64,000 nt of DNA from contig DASRBN010000037.1 in the NCBI GenBank assembly GCA_035653615.1, positions 249,736 through 313,735 on the forward strand, written 5' to 3'. Positions 17,433 through 26,228 of this stretch are shown here, in pieces. Made by a program: the position numbers and the translations under genes. Position 1 is the stretch's first letter. Each line of letters begins with the position of its first letter. Below the pieces are notes generated by a model. It worked only from the letters and a program-made list of their open reading frames with translations. It was not told the origin of the DNA and did no database searches. This stretch comes from Ktedonobacteraceae bacterium (GTDB taxonomy: Bacteria; Chloroflexota; Ktedonobacteria; Ktedonobacterales; Ktedonobacteraceae).

Positions 17433-18605
17433 ATGTCTGAAACATCACTACGCGTGGGCATTGACCTTACCGGAATCTGGCGCAGACCTACCGGAATATT
17501 TCGTTACGCATTAGAAGTTGCCAAACACCTGCTCTTGCTGCCGGAAAGCGAGCCGCATATTCGCTACGTCCTCTTTTTTGCGCGCGAAATTCATCCAGAA
17601 TTCGTGCCCCTGCAAGACTCGTTTGATGCTGTGATCTGCCCGACGACGAATGAACTCGTCATCAAGCAATTCTGGTTCCCGTGCGTATTGCCGCGCCTGC
17701 GCCTGGATGTGATCCATTATCCCTCGTTTCCCCCTCCATACATTCAACCATTCGGGCCGCGCACCGTCATGACCTTGCATGATGCCGGACCCTGGCGTTA
17801 TGCTGACGCTTTAACACTGCATGGGCGCCTCTACTTCCGCACGCTGCTGGCACGCGGTACTCGCACCTGCTCGCGCGTGATTGCCGTCTCTGAGCATGCA
17901 AAAGTAGAGATCGCGCATTTCCTGGGTGGACGTTACCTCTCCAAGATTTCTGTCATTCCCGAGGCGGCGCGGCCCGCCTTTGCTGTAGCATGCAGTGATT
18001 CCTTTAAGGACGAGGTTCGAACACGCTATGAACTTCCTGCTCGCTACTTCTTCACGGTCTCAACCGTTGAGCCGCGTAAAAACCTCGTAACATTGCTCGA
18101 TGCCTATGCAAGGCTGAGAAAAGAGCTAGGTTCTTCGTGCCCGCCGCTGGTTATTGTTGGACGCAAAGGATGGAATTGTGACGATATTCTTGGTTATATG
18201 TCCGACCTGCAAGAGACCGTTCGTTTCCCAGGCCATGTATCGGACGAAGAACTGATTGCCCTCTATCAAATGGCTACCTGCCTGGTATTTCCCTCCTTAT
18301 ATGAAGGCTTTGGGCTGCCCGTGGTTGAAGCAATGATGGCCGGTTGCCCGGTGATTACTTCAACCACCTCCTCATTGCCAGAAGTAGCAGGCGATGCCGC
18401 CCTGCTTGTCGATCCACTTGATCCCTCGGAAATTGCCGCTACCATGAAAAAGGTGTTGCAGGACGAGCAACTGAGAGCGAGCATGATCGCAAAAGGGCAC
18501 TCCTGGTCATCGCGCTTCTCCTGGGAAAGGACGGCTGAAATGACCAGGAATGCCTATCTCATAGCGGCGGGAATAAATATTCCTTCCGTATCAGGCCACC
18601 AGTAG
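17433..18605 (+). CDS. Glycosyltransferase, GT4 family
   Basis: A 390-residue GT-B enzyme. The start LRVGIDLTGIWRRPTGIFRY is the Gly-rich acceptor-domain motif; the donor half has FFTVSTVEPRKNLVTLLDAY, LVIVGRKGW and the EX7E-type stretch PSLYEGFGLPVVEAMMAGCP. It resembles mannosyl- or rhamnosyltransferases of polysaccharide loci. GAAAGGAG lies 13 bases before the ATG. Its last 15 bases overlap the convergent third Wzz gene. Confidence 0.92.
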   Translation: MSETSLRVGIDLTGIWRRPTGIFRYALEVAKHLLLLPESEPHIRYVLFFAREIHPEFVPLQDSFDAVICPTTNELVIKQFWFPCVLPRLRLDVIHYPSFPPPYIQPFGPRTVMTLHDAGPWRYADALTLHGRLYFRTLLARGTRTCSRVIAVSEHAKVEIAHFLGGRYLSKISVIPEAARPAFAVACSDSFKDEVRTRYELPARYFFTVSTVEPRKNLVTLLDAYARLRKELGSSCPPLVIVGRKGWNCDDILGYMSDLQETVRFPGHVSDEELIALYQMATCLVFPSLYEGFGLPVVEAMMAGCPVITSTTSSLPEVAGDAALLVDPLDPSEIAATMKKVLQDEQLRASMIAKGHSWSSRFSWERTAEMTRNAYLIAAGINIPSVSGHQ

Positions 18606-20090
18606 CGCCTGCATCGTCAGTTTCAGTTCTTGCGTCAGGACCTGCGTCTGCTTCAACGATGTCAGGCTGTCTCGACGCTTCTTCACCAGCAAGAATATCT
18701 GCTTCACATACTTTGTGAACAGGTGCGCATCACCATGATCCAGTGGCGGCGCATCGATGATCACAAGATCGAACATTTCCTGTAATTCTGGCAGCAATTG
18801 CACCAGCGCCACATTTGTCAAAGGCATGTTTTGCGCAATCATCGCCCTTGCCGGTAGCAAGAACAGGTGCTCATCATCCGTTCTGTTGATAAAGTTGAGC
18901 GGCATACCACTATTGGTAATCAGCTCGCACGGTCCTGTGCGGCGGATTTGCTTTTGCAGTGCCGGTTGTTCATGATCTAGATCGATGAGCAAGGTCCGGT
19001 ATCCATTGCGTGCCAGCGTACTGCCGAGTATTGCCGCCAGTTCGCGTTTCTTGCGCGGGCTGGTCAGCAGGATGGTATTGCCTTTCTCGCGCGTAGCCAT
19101 TGTTCCAATCGCCGCACAGATCACTTGCAACTGGGTGACACGTTTAGAGAAAAAAGGCCTGCGACTTTGTAACGCCTGTTGTAGTTCTGACTTGAAGACA
19201 AAAGGCAATTCCGCGAATACGGGCAGCCCGGTCAGTCGCTCAACCTCTCCCCGATGCCTTACAAACGGGGAGAAGTACTCGGCGAAGATGATTACGATGA
19301 TTCCTGCCAGCAACCCTAAAACCAGGCCGAGCAGCTCAAGGATATTAGGGGATAGCGGAGCGGTTGTCGCTGCGCCTGACTCCGTGGGCGGTTGCAGAAT
19401 GAAAAAGGCATTTGAAAAGAGTGAACGTGTGTTATGAATGCTGGTCAGCGATTGCTGATCCTGGTATATAGCACGCTTGTCAAGATCAAGCTGGTATTGA
19501 TCCTCGCTGATGGTCTGTTGCTGCGCAGGGGTTGGTGGTGTGGCCTGCTTTTGAGGTGCCGGTGGCGGAGTATTCGCGCTGATTTGCGCATTGAGATTAT
19601 TCGCATCGGTGGTGAGTTTCGAAATTTGCTGGTTCAGGTACTTGATGTAATAGTCGACCTGCTGCAAGATGGCTGCGTTCTGCGTGTCTACAAATGTCTG
19701 CGTCAGATACCCATCAATATTCAACGCGCTTTCCGGGGTGATATCCGTCATACTGATAAAGATCGTCTGGTGCAGGTCGTCTGAGGTGACTACGATATCT
19801 TTCTGCAAATCGAATTTCGACAGGCGCGGATAATGTTTGCTAATAACGCTTTCCGCCGCCGGTGTATCTACTAACCCTTCCGGAGTTTTGGGGAAAGTTA
19901 CTTTCAGGATACCGGTTGGGTCCGCATTATCGGCCAGCAGGGAAGCATTGACCTGAACCGTCGATGTTGCGGTAAAGGTAGGGTACAAATTTTGCCCTAT
20001 ATACCTGCAGATAAAGAAGCCGATGATCATAAAGAACACGATAAGCCAGGATGCCCGCAGTATACCCTGCATATATGCTTTCATTTCCAT
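18591..20090 (-). CDS. Wzz chain-length protein with a decayed ATPase domain
   Basis: A 499-residue protein: membrane helix near 13-32, Wzz domain with a Pro/Gln-rich loop (about 165-195), second helix near 250-270, and a C-terminal domain with CpsD-like topology. The P-loop is lost (TSPRKKRELAAI in place of a Gly-Lys-Ser loop), but LLIDLDHEQP and LVIIDAPPLDHGDAH remain. No tyrosine tail is present. It overlaps the upstream glycosyltransferase by one base in a TAATG arrangement, so the two are coupled in translation. It likely shapes chain length or scaffolds the other two Wzz proteins. Confidence 0.83.
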   Translation of the reverse strand: MEMKAYMQGILRASWLIVFFMIIGFFICRYIGQNLYPTFTATSTVQVNASLLADNADPTGILKVTFPKTPEGLVDTPAAESVISKHYPRLSKFDLQKDIVVTSDDLHQTIFISMTDITPESALNIDGYLTQTFVDTQNAAILQQVDYYIKYLNQQISKLTTDANNLNAQISANTPPPAPQKQATPPTPAQQQTISEDQYQLDLDKRAIYQDQQSLTSIHNTRSLFSNAFFILQPPTESGAATTAPLSPNILELLGLVLGLLAGIIVIIFAEYFSPFVRHRGEVERLTGLPVFAELPFVFKSELQQALQSRRPFFSKRVTQLQVICAAIGTMATREKGNTILLTSPRKKRELAAILGSTLARNGYRTLLIDLDHEQPALQKQIRRTGPCELITNSGMPLNFINRTDDEHLFLLPARAMIAQNMPLTNVALVQLLPELQEMFDLVIIDAPPLDHGDAHLFTKYVKQIFLLVKKRRDSLTSLKQTQVLTQELKLTMQALLVA

Positions 20091-21361
20091 TATTGTAACC
20101 CTTTCATTGGTCCTTTCTGTCCTGCCGCCCCTGTAGGGACAGTGCCTGGTGCCTGTTCTGGCCTGTCCTGCAGCATCTCAATGATAAAAGTGCCGGCGGC
20201 CGTCCCCCACGCATCCCAATTGAGGCGGTCATCAAAGGCCTTTCTGCTTGATCTAACCAGGTCATTATAGCTTTGCTCGTCCGAATAAAGCCTGGCAATC
20301 ACGCGCGCGTAGTCGTTGCCACGCGCATGAAGCGGTAGCAGAAAGCCGTTTTCGCCTTCCCGGATCACTTCGGGGACACCACCGGTGAAGGTTGAGATAA
20401 CCGGAAGCCCAAACGCGTTTGCCTCGCAAAAAACAAGTCCAAAACATTCATTTCTTGTAGGAAGCAGCAGGAAATCTGAACTCAGATACAGTTGTTCCAG
20501 CTCTTTATATTGTTTTGCGTCATTTTTATCCAGATAAGGAATAACTTTCATATGTTTATGCGAAAATTTCCTGGGGGGAACGCATCCGCATACTATCAGC
20601 TCTGCTTCGATTCCTTGCTGCTCCAGCGCGAGCAAGGTTTCAAAAGCGATATCGCCGCCTTTGCGCTGCCAGTCAAAACCAATAAAGAGTAATCGGCAGC
20701 GGTCGGATTTTTTCTTCTGCTCGATGATTGCCGCCGCGGGAGCCTGTTCAAGATTGGCGCCAATCGGAATAACATGTACCTTGTTCGGGTCAGCATGATA
20801 GTCGTCGATGGCTGATTGGGCGGCCCACGCTGAAGCATAGATAAGCATGCTTGCCTTTTTAATGGCGTTCTGCGAAAGGGCATTCATAGAGCGAACAGAG
20901 CGCTCCGGCAAGCCCGAATATTGCGGATAATAGTTATGCAGTGACGCAAAAGTGGCGTCTTCTATCAAAACAATGGGAAGATGTGTATGGATGAAGGCAA
21001 TTTCCGTCGTACTCGCGGGAGCGACAAGCACATCGAACGATTGGCTTGCCAGGGCAGCATTGGCGAACTTCGCATATCTTTTGGCGGTAAATATTCTATA
21101 TTCACACACAAAATATTTTCTACCGATAGAAAAGAAGGGATTATAAGGAGCGTATTTCTTGAGCAAGAACCGCAGCTTTTTATAAAGGGCTTGCTTGCTC
21201 GAGGAATTGCCTTGAGCCGGAGCGCCGATGTGGATTACCTCTCCACAATATTTTTGCAGGGCCTGGGCCGTATAAAACAGGGTGCCGGACCAGGCTCGTT
21301 TATCTCGTGGGTCCATCGGCGTCACAAAAGCAATCCTTGGACGCTTGATCTCGTCACTCAT
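20090..21361 (-). CDS. Glycosyltransferase, GT4 family
   Basis: A 423-residue GT-B enzyme beginning KRPRIAFVTPMDPRDKRAWSG. The donor-binding half shows LLFIGFDWQRKGGDIAFE, SDFLLLPTRNECFGLVFCEA and GLPVISTFTGGVPEV. The role is addition of one sugar to the repeat unit; specificity cannot be read. The frame is open upstream to a TTG overlapping the sulfotransferase gene, but ATG 21361 fits the family start. The last residues before the stop, around RPEQAPGTVPT, are encoded by a family C repeat. Confidence 0.9.
   Translation of the reverse strand: MSDEIKRPRIAFVTPMDPRDKRAWSGTLFYTAQALQKYCGEVIHIGAPAQGNSSSKQALYKKLRFLLKKYAPYNPFFSIGRKYFVCEYRIFTAKRYAKFANAALASQSFDVLVAPASTTEIAFIHTHLPIVLIEDATFASLHNYYPQYSGLPERSVRSMNALSQNAIKKASMLIYASAWAAQSAIDDYHADPNKVHVIPIGANLEQAPAAAIIEQKKKSDRCRLLFIGFDWQRKGGDIAFETLLALEQQGIEAELIVCGCVPPRKFSHKHMKVIPYLDKNDAKQYKELEQLYLSSDFLLLPTRNECFGLVFCEANAFGLPVISTFTGGVPEVIREGENGFLLPLHARGNDYARVIARLYSDEQSYNDLVRSSRKAFDDRLNWDAWGTAAGTFIIEMLQDRPEQAPGTVPTGAAGQKGPMKGLQ
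20131..20160. repeat. Repeat family C inside the 3' end of a glycosyltransferase gene
   Basis: CTGTAGGGACAGTGCCTGG then TGCCTGTTCTG. It is translated on the minus strand into the low-complexity tail of the enzyme encoded at 20090-21361, so the insertion extended or replaced the original C terminus. Confidence 0.6.
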
Positions 21362-21399
21362 CAGGAACTCGCTTTCTTCGGGGCGGTCAGGAAGCCATC

Positions 21400-22305
21400 T
21401 TATTTGTCCCAATCGAAATCCCTACCGAGCAATTCTTTTAGGCGTGCGTTATGTGGCCTGAAATACTCGACCAGGTATTTACGCAGCTCGGGATCCATCT
21501 TGGGATAGCTATCCTTGACCTTATACCCCGTTTTTGTGGGCACTTTGTATTTTTTATATTCTTTATTGGTATCGATCATGCTCGAAGGCACGCCGAGGAA
21601 TTCCAGCGTCGTTTTCACCGTCTCCGCCGGTTTGCTATACAGGTCTTCGCTCCGCAGAATCAAAAATTGTTCCTTGGGGTAAAACTCCATCCAATACTTC
21701 AACTGGTCCACGTAAATGCCGCGTGTGAGATAAGAGTAAGGCCGGTAGGTGCGGCTAATGTAATGTTCATCGGCCAACATTTTCTCGCGTTCACCGGCAA
21801 TTCTTTCAGGTTCGGCCTCGATAGCCTCTTTGAAAGAAAGCGGCTCGGTGCCGTTAGCCTTGACATTGAGCCAGTGTTGTGAGTAGGCGCGGTCGATAGG
21901 GTTGCGCAGCAAGACGATCAATTTCACATTGGGCATCGACTGCGCAATTCTTCTTGGGGCAAGTGGGTGAAACAGATAGGATGGACTTGCCTCACCTGTA
22001 ATGAATCCCTGCTTGCGTACATGCTCGGTGTAGTACTTTTCCAGGGTCGTAGGAAATTGCGCGCGGTACCAACGAAAACCCTTGCGGTAGTTCGCGTCAA
22101 AAAAGTGCAGTTCTTTAGTATACGCGGGCGCAATAAATGGATGATCTATGAGATAAAAATAAAGGGATGACGTGCCGCATCGTTGTCCACCGATAATCAG
22201 AAAATCGGGCAGCAGCCGCAAATTGCCGGTGATTACCCTGTATGTTTGAGAGGAATAATGCAAGAAATTTCTGGTACCAGATCTCGCATTAGAAGAAATC
22301 TTCAT
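21400..22305 (-). CDS. Sulfotransferase 3
   Basis: A 301-residue member of the same family as the two enzymes at 11810-13573. The phosphosulfate loop is GGQRCGTSSLYFYL and the 3'-phosphate site VLLRNPIDRAYSQHW; the end is LKELLGRDFDWDK. It carries a short insertion (VPTKTGYKVKDSYPK) near the C terminus that the others lack. AAGGAG lies ten bases before ATG 22305. Being placed directly before a glycosyltransferase suggests that sulfation is matched to the sugar that enzyme adds. Confidence 0.92.
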   Translation of the reverse strand: MKISSNARSGTRNFLHYSSQTYRVITGNLRLLPDFLIIGGQRCGTSSLYFYLIDHPFIAPAYTKELHFFDANYRKGFRWYRAQFPTTLEKYYTEHVRKQGFITGEASPSYLFHPLAPRRIAQSMPNVKLIVLLRNPIDRAYSQHWLNVKANGTEPLSFKEAIEAEPERIAGEREKMLADEHYISRTYRPYSYLTRGIYVDQLKYWMEFYPKEQFLILRSEDLYSKPAETVKTTLEFLGVPSSMIDTNKEYKKYKVPTKTGYKVKDSYPKMDPELRKYLVEYFRPHNARLKELLGRDFDWDK

Positions 22306-22903
22306 TGGGTCCAAACTCCTTAACGTCTACCACGATGTATTTTTTTCTGGTTCAGTTCTGTCCAACATGTATAACTATTGAGCGTAACATGCGAGCCAAA
22401 AGTAGGGATATTGGGCTACCTTCACCGACTTGCACCCTATAGCCTCAACTACTAGCACCGGTTCGTCTTGCTTCCCTCGTATACCCTGCTTAGCATAATC
22501 GGCATGTGTAAAGAAGGGATGAGCAAATGGTAACGGATTGGTTGTTATCATTGCCTTGCGGTTAAGGAAAGATAACCAGAGTCAGTACAAAAGTCTAGAT
22601 GTAGTCGTCGTCTTTCAGCGAAATGCTGGAGGGACAGCGCCTGGTGCCCGTCCTGGTAGGATCGCAATGAGGACAGGCACCAGGCGCTGTCCCTCCTATT
22701 TGATTGTGCTTTTCATCTGTTGGGAGTTAAGAATTTGGCCGATATCTGTTATAGATTATGTGATTTCCTTCTCATCCTCTCAGTATGAGCGGAAAGTACT
22801 AATCGGTCCAGGTATGCTTGCTCTGAAGGAAAACGTTAGTCTATCCTTGCCAATGAAGATACGGGTGTTTACATATTCAATGGCTAAGTTCATGGAGGTT
22901 CTT
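22306..22903. other. Gene-free stretch with a family C palindrome
   Basis: About 600 bases between divergent genes. It contains the family C inverted repeat at 22628-22696 and otherwise only short frames without ribosome sites. A long upstream extension of the following lipoprotein frame, open from 22538, is not supported by a ribosome site. No clear promoter hexamers were found. Confidence 0.5.
22628..22696. repeat. Repeat family C, inverted pair
   Basis: Arms 22628-22654 and 22670-22696 are reverse complements over 27 bases with one mismatch and a 15-base loop. The arm reads GGAGGGACAGCGCCTGGTG and on. Single copies occur at 20131 and 35020. Confidence 0.85.
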
Positions 22904-23692
22904 ATGAGAATAGGTACAAAGCGAAAGCAGCGCAATACAGGCAAAGTGGCGATGAGCGGATTGGCTTTGTTCCTGATCATCTGCCTCTTTCTCTTATCTG
23001 GTTGTAGTGGATCCGCTAAATCGAACGATCATCCGTTTGCGTTGGGTACGCCGGGCGACCAGGGAGGAAGTGCTACGGAGGATGCAGGTACTCCCAGTTC
23101 CGGTATACCTATCGTGGTAGTGCAGGATCAATCAACCCTTTCCACTTATCCTGGTGGGTTTATGAATATGACCGTTACCACTGCCCCTTTTGCCGTCTGT
23201 AATTTTCTTGTCTATTATGGGCTGAGTACGCCGAGCAAAACATATGGCATTGTTCCCGTCACCGCTAACGCTGATGGGCTGGCCAGCTGGAAATGGCAGG
23301 TAGACCCGGCAGCTCATACCGGCAACTGGCCTTTGAAGATCACAGCGACACTGCCTAATGGTCAGCAATCGACGCAAACGATAGATGTTACCGTGACATT
23401 ACCGCCTATCAGTGTCGTCAGTAGCCAGTCAATTTTGACCGGCGCTCCAAAGAGCCAGTTAAAGCTAATGATTCAAACCGCGCCCAATGTAAATTGCTCC
23501 CTCCTCTTGAATTTCGGGCCAGGGTCCAGCAGCAAGACCTTAAAGGCAAGAACAGGATCGCAGGGTCTGGCAAACTGGACCTGGAATATTCCGAAGGATG
23601 CCAGTCCGGGCGTGTGGCCCTTGACCGTCACTGTGACCTTGCAGGATGGAGAAAGCACCGCGATCCAGGTCAACGAAACCATTCAATCGTGA
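22904..23692 (+). CDS. Lipoprotein with two repeated beta-sandwich-like domains
   Basis: A 262-residue secreted lipoprotein. The signal peptide ends in the lipobox LLSGC, with Cys34 as lipid anchor. After a Gly/Ser/Thr linker come two homologous domains of about 90 residues, VVVQDQSTLSTYPGG to IDVTVTL and VVSSQSILTGAPKSQ to the C terminus. Each has the pattern T-A-P-x-x-x-C near its start (TTAPFAVCNF and QTAPNVNCSL) and Trp-rich strands (LASWKWQVDP and LANWTWNIPK). They look like extracellular adhesion or polysaccharide-binding modules. GGAGG lies six bases before ATG 22904. I do not recognise a named family. Confidence 0.83.
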   Translation: MRIGTKRKQRNTGKVAMSGLALFLIICLFLLSGCSGSAKSNDHPFALGTPGDQGGSATEDAGTPSSGIPIVVVQDQSTLSTYPGGFMNMTVTTAPFAVCNFLVYYGLSTPSKTYGIVPVTANADGLASWKWQVDPAAHTGNWPLKITATLPNGQQSTQTIDVTVTLPPISVVSSQSILTGAPKSQLKLMIQTAPNVNCSLLLNFGPGSSSKTLKARTGSQGLANWTWNIPKDASPGVWPLTVTVTLQDGESTAIQVNETIQS

Positions 23693-23705
23693 CCGGCATC
23701 ATGGA

Positions 23706-23717
23706 GAAACCTTAACG
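23706..23717 (+). promoter_or_regulatory. TTAACC-type motif
   Basis: GAAACCTTAACG, a one-mismatch copy of the motif seen at 6844 and 27870, in the gap before the next gene. Confidence 0.35.
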
Positions 23718-23828
23718 CATCACAAGTATCATTAACCAAATCTTGACTTTATTGCCATGGGACTTCGTGATGCATTTCGATACAATCAGCATAGAAATCG
23801 AAATGCCTGTACCTATCTGCAACATGCA

Positions 23829-23875
23829 GTAGGGGCGAACCTTTGTGATCGCCCGCCGTACCCTTATGGTCGCCC
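23829..23875. repeat. Repeat family B, double copy
   Basis: GTAGGGGCGAACCTTTGTG, then ATCGCCC, then a second half ending TTATGGTCGCCC, placed directly upstream of the gene at 23899. Confidence 0.6.
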
Positions 23876-23898
23876 TAAGAAGGAGAATTTCCAGGATT

Positions 23899-25092
23899 AT
23901 GAAGAATTCGGTGTGCCTTTTGTGGCTTGAAGGGGTGAGGCCGGAGCGCCTTTCGGCGATTCCTTTCCTCACGGAGCAGATTAAAAATGGTGTTGATCTT
24001 CAACTGGCCCCATTACCACTCGGTGAGAAAAGTGTTTGTTACTATCAAACACTTACCGGCACGGGCTCGGGCAAGTTGGGTCGATTCGATGCTGTATATC
24101 CTGCGGGGTATAAGGCACAAGAGGATACAGGTGTTCCCGATGGCGCCTACGGGCGCCTCTTACCCGACCTTCTTCGCTCGAAGAAACTGGAAGTGACGTT
24201 CTTCGAGACGAAGAACAGAGAAATATTGCATACGCTGGCCGATCAATCCTTTGATTGTGCCATTGTACGTTTGCTGGATATGGGCGGTGCCGGTGATGAT
24301 GAGCTGGATGCTATGCTGCGCCGCTGTGCCGGGCAACTCGCTCCTCAAACGCACCTGCTGGTACTAGCGGATGCATGGGATAGACCGGCCCCAAAACTGG
24401 TGAACATCAATGATTTTCTAGCAGATGTGGGGCTGCTGGAAGCAGGTGCGGATCGCGACCAGGCGCACATCGTGTGGTCGGAAACCCTGGCATATGGCTT
24501 AGGAACCGGCCAGGTCTGGATCAATTTGCGCGGTCGGGAGCCACAGGGAATCGTCGGGTCTGGGCGTGAGTACCAGGATGTGTGTGATGCCTTGATCAAT
24601 GAACTGCGTACCAACTGGCGCGATCCTGAGACCAATGAACTCGTCGTTGAGCAGGTGCTGCGCAGAGAAGAGGCCTATAGCGGCGATTACCTTTTTAAGG
24701 CGCCTGACCTGGTCGTCGTCTACCGTCCCGGCTATGCAGCCTCTCCAAAGGCAGTAGCGCTGGATTTCGATGGTCAAAGCGTGCGCGCCGGTGGCCAGAC
24801 CCTTGATGCTTCCTCAACTGCTCCTTTCGCTCGCCTCACCGGTAGCGGTCCTTGCCTGGCTCGTGGTTTCGTAGCGAACGGCAAACTGGTTGACCTGGTG
24901 CCCAGCCTGCTCTATCTGTTAGATTGTCCTGTGCCCACGTATGTTGATGGAAACGTCATTTCGTCCATGTTCACCCCATCGTATCGCGAACAGACTCCCA
25001 TCCGGCAACTGGATAGTGATGATGATCTGCTTTCCGATGAGGAAGAGGGCATGATTGTGGACCGGCTGCGCGACCTGGGCTACCTGGGATAA
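23899..25092 (+). CDS. Alkaline-phosphatase-superfamily protein, probably inactive
   Basis: A 397-residue protein. The C-terminal half matches type I phosphodiesterase/sulfatase-like proteins: YLFKAPDLVVVYRPGY, then GKLVDLVPSLLYLLDCPVP, TYVDGNVISSMF and the ending VDRLRDLGYLG. The N-terminal part lacks the nucleophile motif found in its neighbour at 26229, and the metal site that normally reads S-D-H-G is LVLADAWDRP. It may therefore be a pseudoenzyme, perhaps binding phosphorylated or sulfated polymer or partnering the active paralogue. ATG 23899 is the first start that gives a sensible N terminus (MKNSVCLLWLEG). Confidence 0.72.
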   Translation: MKNSVCLLWLEGVRPERLSAIPFLTEQIKNGVDLQLAPLPLGEKSVCYYQTLTGTGSGKLGRFDAVYPAGYKAQEDTGVPDGAYGRLLPDLLRSKKLEVTFFETKNREILHTLADQSFDCAIVRLLDMGGAGDDELDAMLRRCAGQLAPQTHLLVLADAWDRPAPKLVNINDFLADVGLLEAGADRDQAHIVWSETLAYGLGTGQVWINLRGREPQGIVGSGREYQDVCDALINELRTNWRDPETNELVVEQVLRREEAYSGDYLFKAPDLVVVYRPGYAASPKAVALDFDGQSVRAGGQTLDASSTAPFARLTGSGPCLARGFVANGKLVDLVPSLLYLLDCPVPTYVDGNVISSMFTPSYREQTPIRQLDSDDDLLSDEEEGMIVDRLRDLGYLG

Positions 25093-25100
25093 ACCAACGG

Positions 25101-25134
25101 CCTCTATAGGGACAGGCCGCTGTCCCTATAGAGG
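25101..25134. repeat. Perfect 15-bp hairpin related to family C
   Basis: CCTCTATAGGGACAG at 25101-25115 pairs exactly with 25120-25134 across a four-base loop. It follows a stop codon by eight bases and could slow transcription, but no T-run follows. Confidence 0.7.
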
Positions 25135-25164
25135 TAATTATAGATAGTGAGGAACATAGCAAGC

Positions 25165-26166
25165 ATGCAAGACCCTTTCGTCACCATTATTATACCTACC
25201 TGCAATCGTCCCTTTCTCTTAGGGCACTGTATCGAGCATGTTCTTGCGCAGCCATACCCGCGCAAGGAAATCATCGTGGTCGATAGTTCATCCAACGATG
25301 AAAGCGAGAGTGTCGTTGCCCGCTATCCAGAAGTAATCAGCGTGCGTATACGCGGGCAGCACGATAACCGGCCCACAGCAAAGAATACCGGCATGACCTA
25401 TGCCTCTGGCGACCTTATCTGTTTCCTGGATGACGATGCCATGGTCTGTCCAACCTGGCTCGATACAGTACTCGAAATACATCAGGATGATACCATCGGC
25501 GCGGCTGGCGGTCGTGTCGTGCGTGCGCCCAGGCCCTACGCCGACCAGCAAAGCGGTCCGCCACGCATGACTGTCACGAAATCAGGGCGCGTTATCTGGG
25601 AAGGCGCAGATCTCGTCAGCACCGAGCGCGTTGATGTCGATCACCTGATCTCCTGTAATGTCTCGTTCCGCCGTGATGCCCTGGAGCAGGTAGGAGGCTT
25701 TGACCCCAACTATACCATAACCAGTCTGCGTGAAGAGACTGACCTGTGTATTCGTGTCAAAAAGGCTGGCTGGCGGCTGGTCTATGAGCCGAAGATGGAG
25801 GTAACCCATTACTCGGCGCGCAGTCAGGGCTACTTCATGCGCCAGCCGGTCGCCCAATTCTCGAGCGGTCGCAACGGCGTCTACTTCGCCATTAAACAAT
25901 GTGGCCTCACGCCGCAGGTGCTTGTTGACCAGTTGGTTGTAGAGCCGGGCAAGAACCTGGCAAAAGCGAGTTCGCTGGCGGCGATGTTCATGGTGGGCGC
26001 CTCGGCTCAAATAGTCGGTCGAGCTGTGGGCCTTGGGGTAGGTTTAAAGTGGATGATGAGCCAGAAGATGCGCGAAAACGCCGATCCCAAAATTCAGATG
26101 CGCACCCGGCCCGTAAGCGAAGATACTCATGAATCGATAGCTGATGAAGATAAATCACTCGTTTAA
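25165..26166 (+). CDS. Glycosyltransferase, GT2 family
   Basis: A 333-residue GT-A enzyme. The nucleotide-sugar domain starts FVTIIIPTCNRPFLLGHCIE, followed by KEIIVVDSSSND and the DXD-like metal site CFLDDDAMV. The acceptor region includes SCNVSFRRDALEQVGGFD and the catalytic LREETDLCIRVKKAGW. The last 60 residues form a weakly hydrophobic, membrane-attaching helix and a charged tail. It should extend the lipid-linked repeat unit. ATG 25165 is preceded by GAGGA at a long distance; a GTG at 25147 is the alternative. Confidence 0.92.
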   Translation: MQDPFVTIIIPTCNRPFLLGHCIEHVLAQPYPRKEIIVVDSSSNDESESVVARYPEVISVRIRGQHDNRPTAKNTGMTYASGDLICFLDDDAMVCPTWLDTVLEIHQDDTIGAAGGRVVRAPRPYADQQSGPPRMTVTKSGRVIWEGADLVSTERVDVDHLISCNVSFRRDALEQVGGFDPNYTITSLREETDLCIRVKKAGWRLVYEPKMEVTHYSARSQGYFMRQPVAQFSSGRNGVYFAIKQCGLTPQVLVDQLVVEPGKNLAKASSLAAMFMVGASAQIVGRAVGLGVGLKWMMSQKMRENADPKIQMRTRPVSEDTHESIADEDKSLV

Positions 26167-26228
26167 CATCGACAGTATTGTATACATTTGAGACGAACAA
26201 ATCGCTCTCTTGAAAGGGAGTAAAACAC

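Noticed and set aside
22538-22903. N-terminal extension of the lipoprotein frame
   Set aside because: It crosses a family C palindrome and has no ribosome site; the lipobox signal peptide fits the start at 22904.
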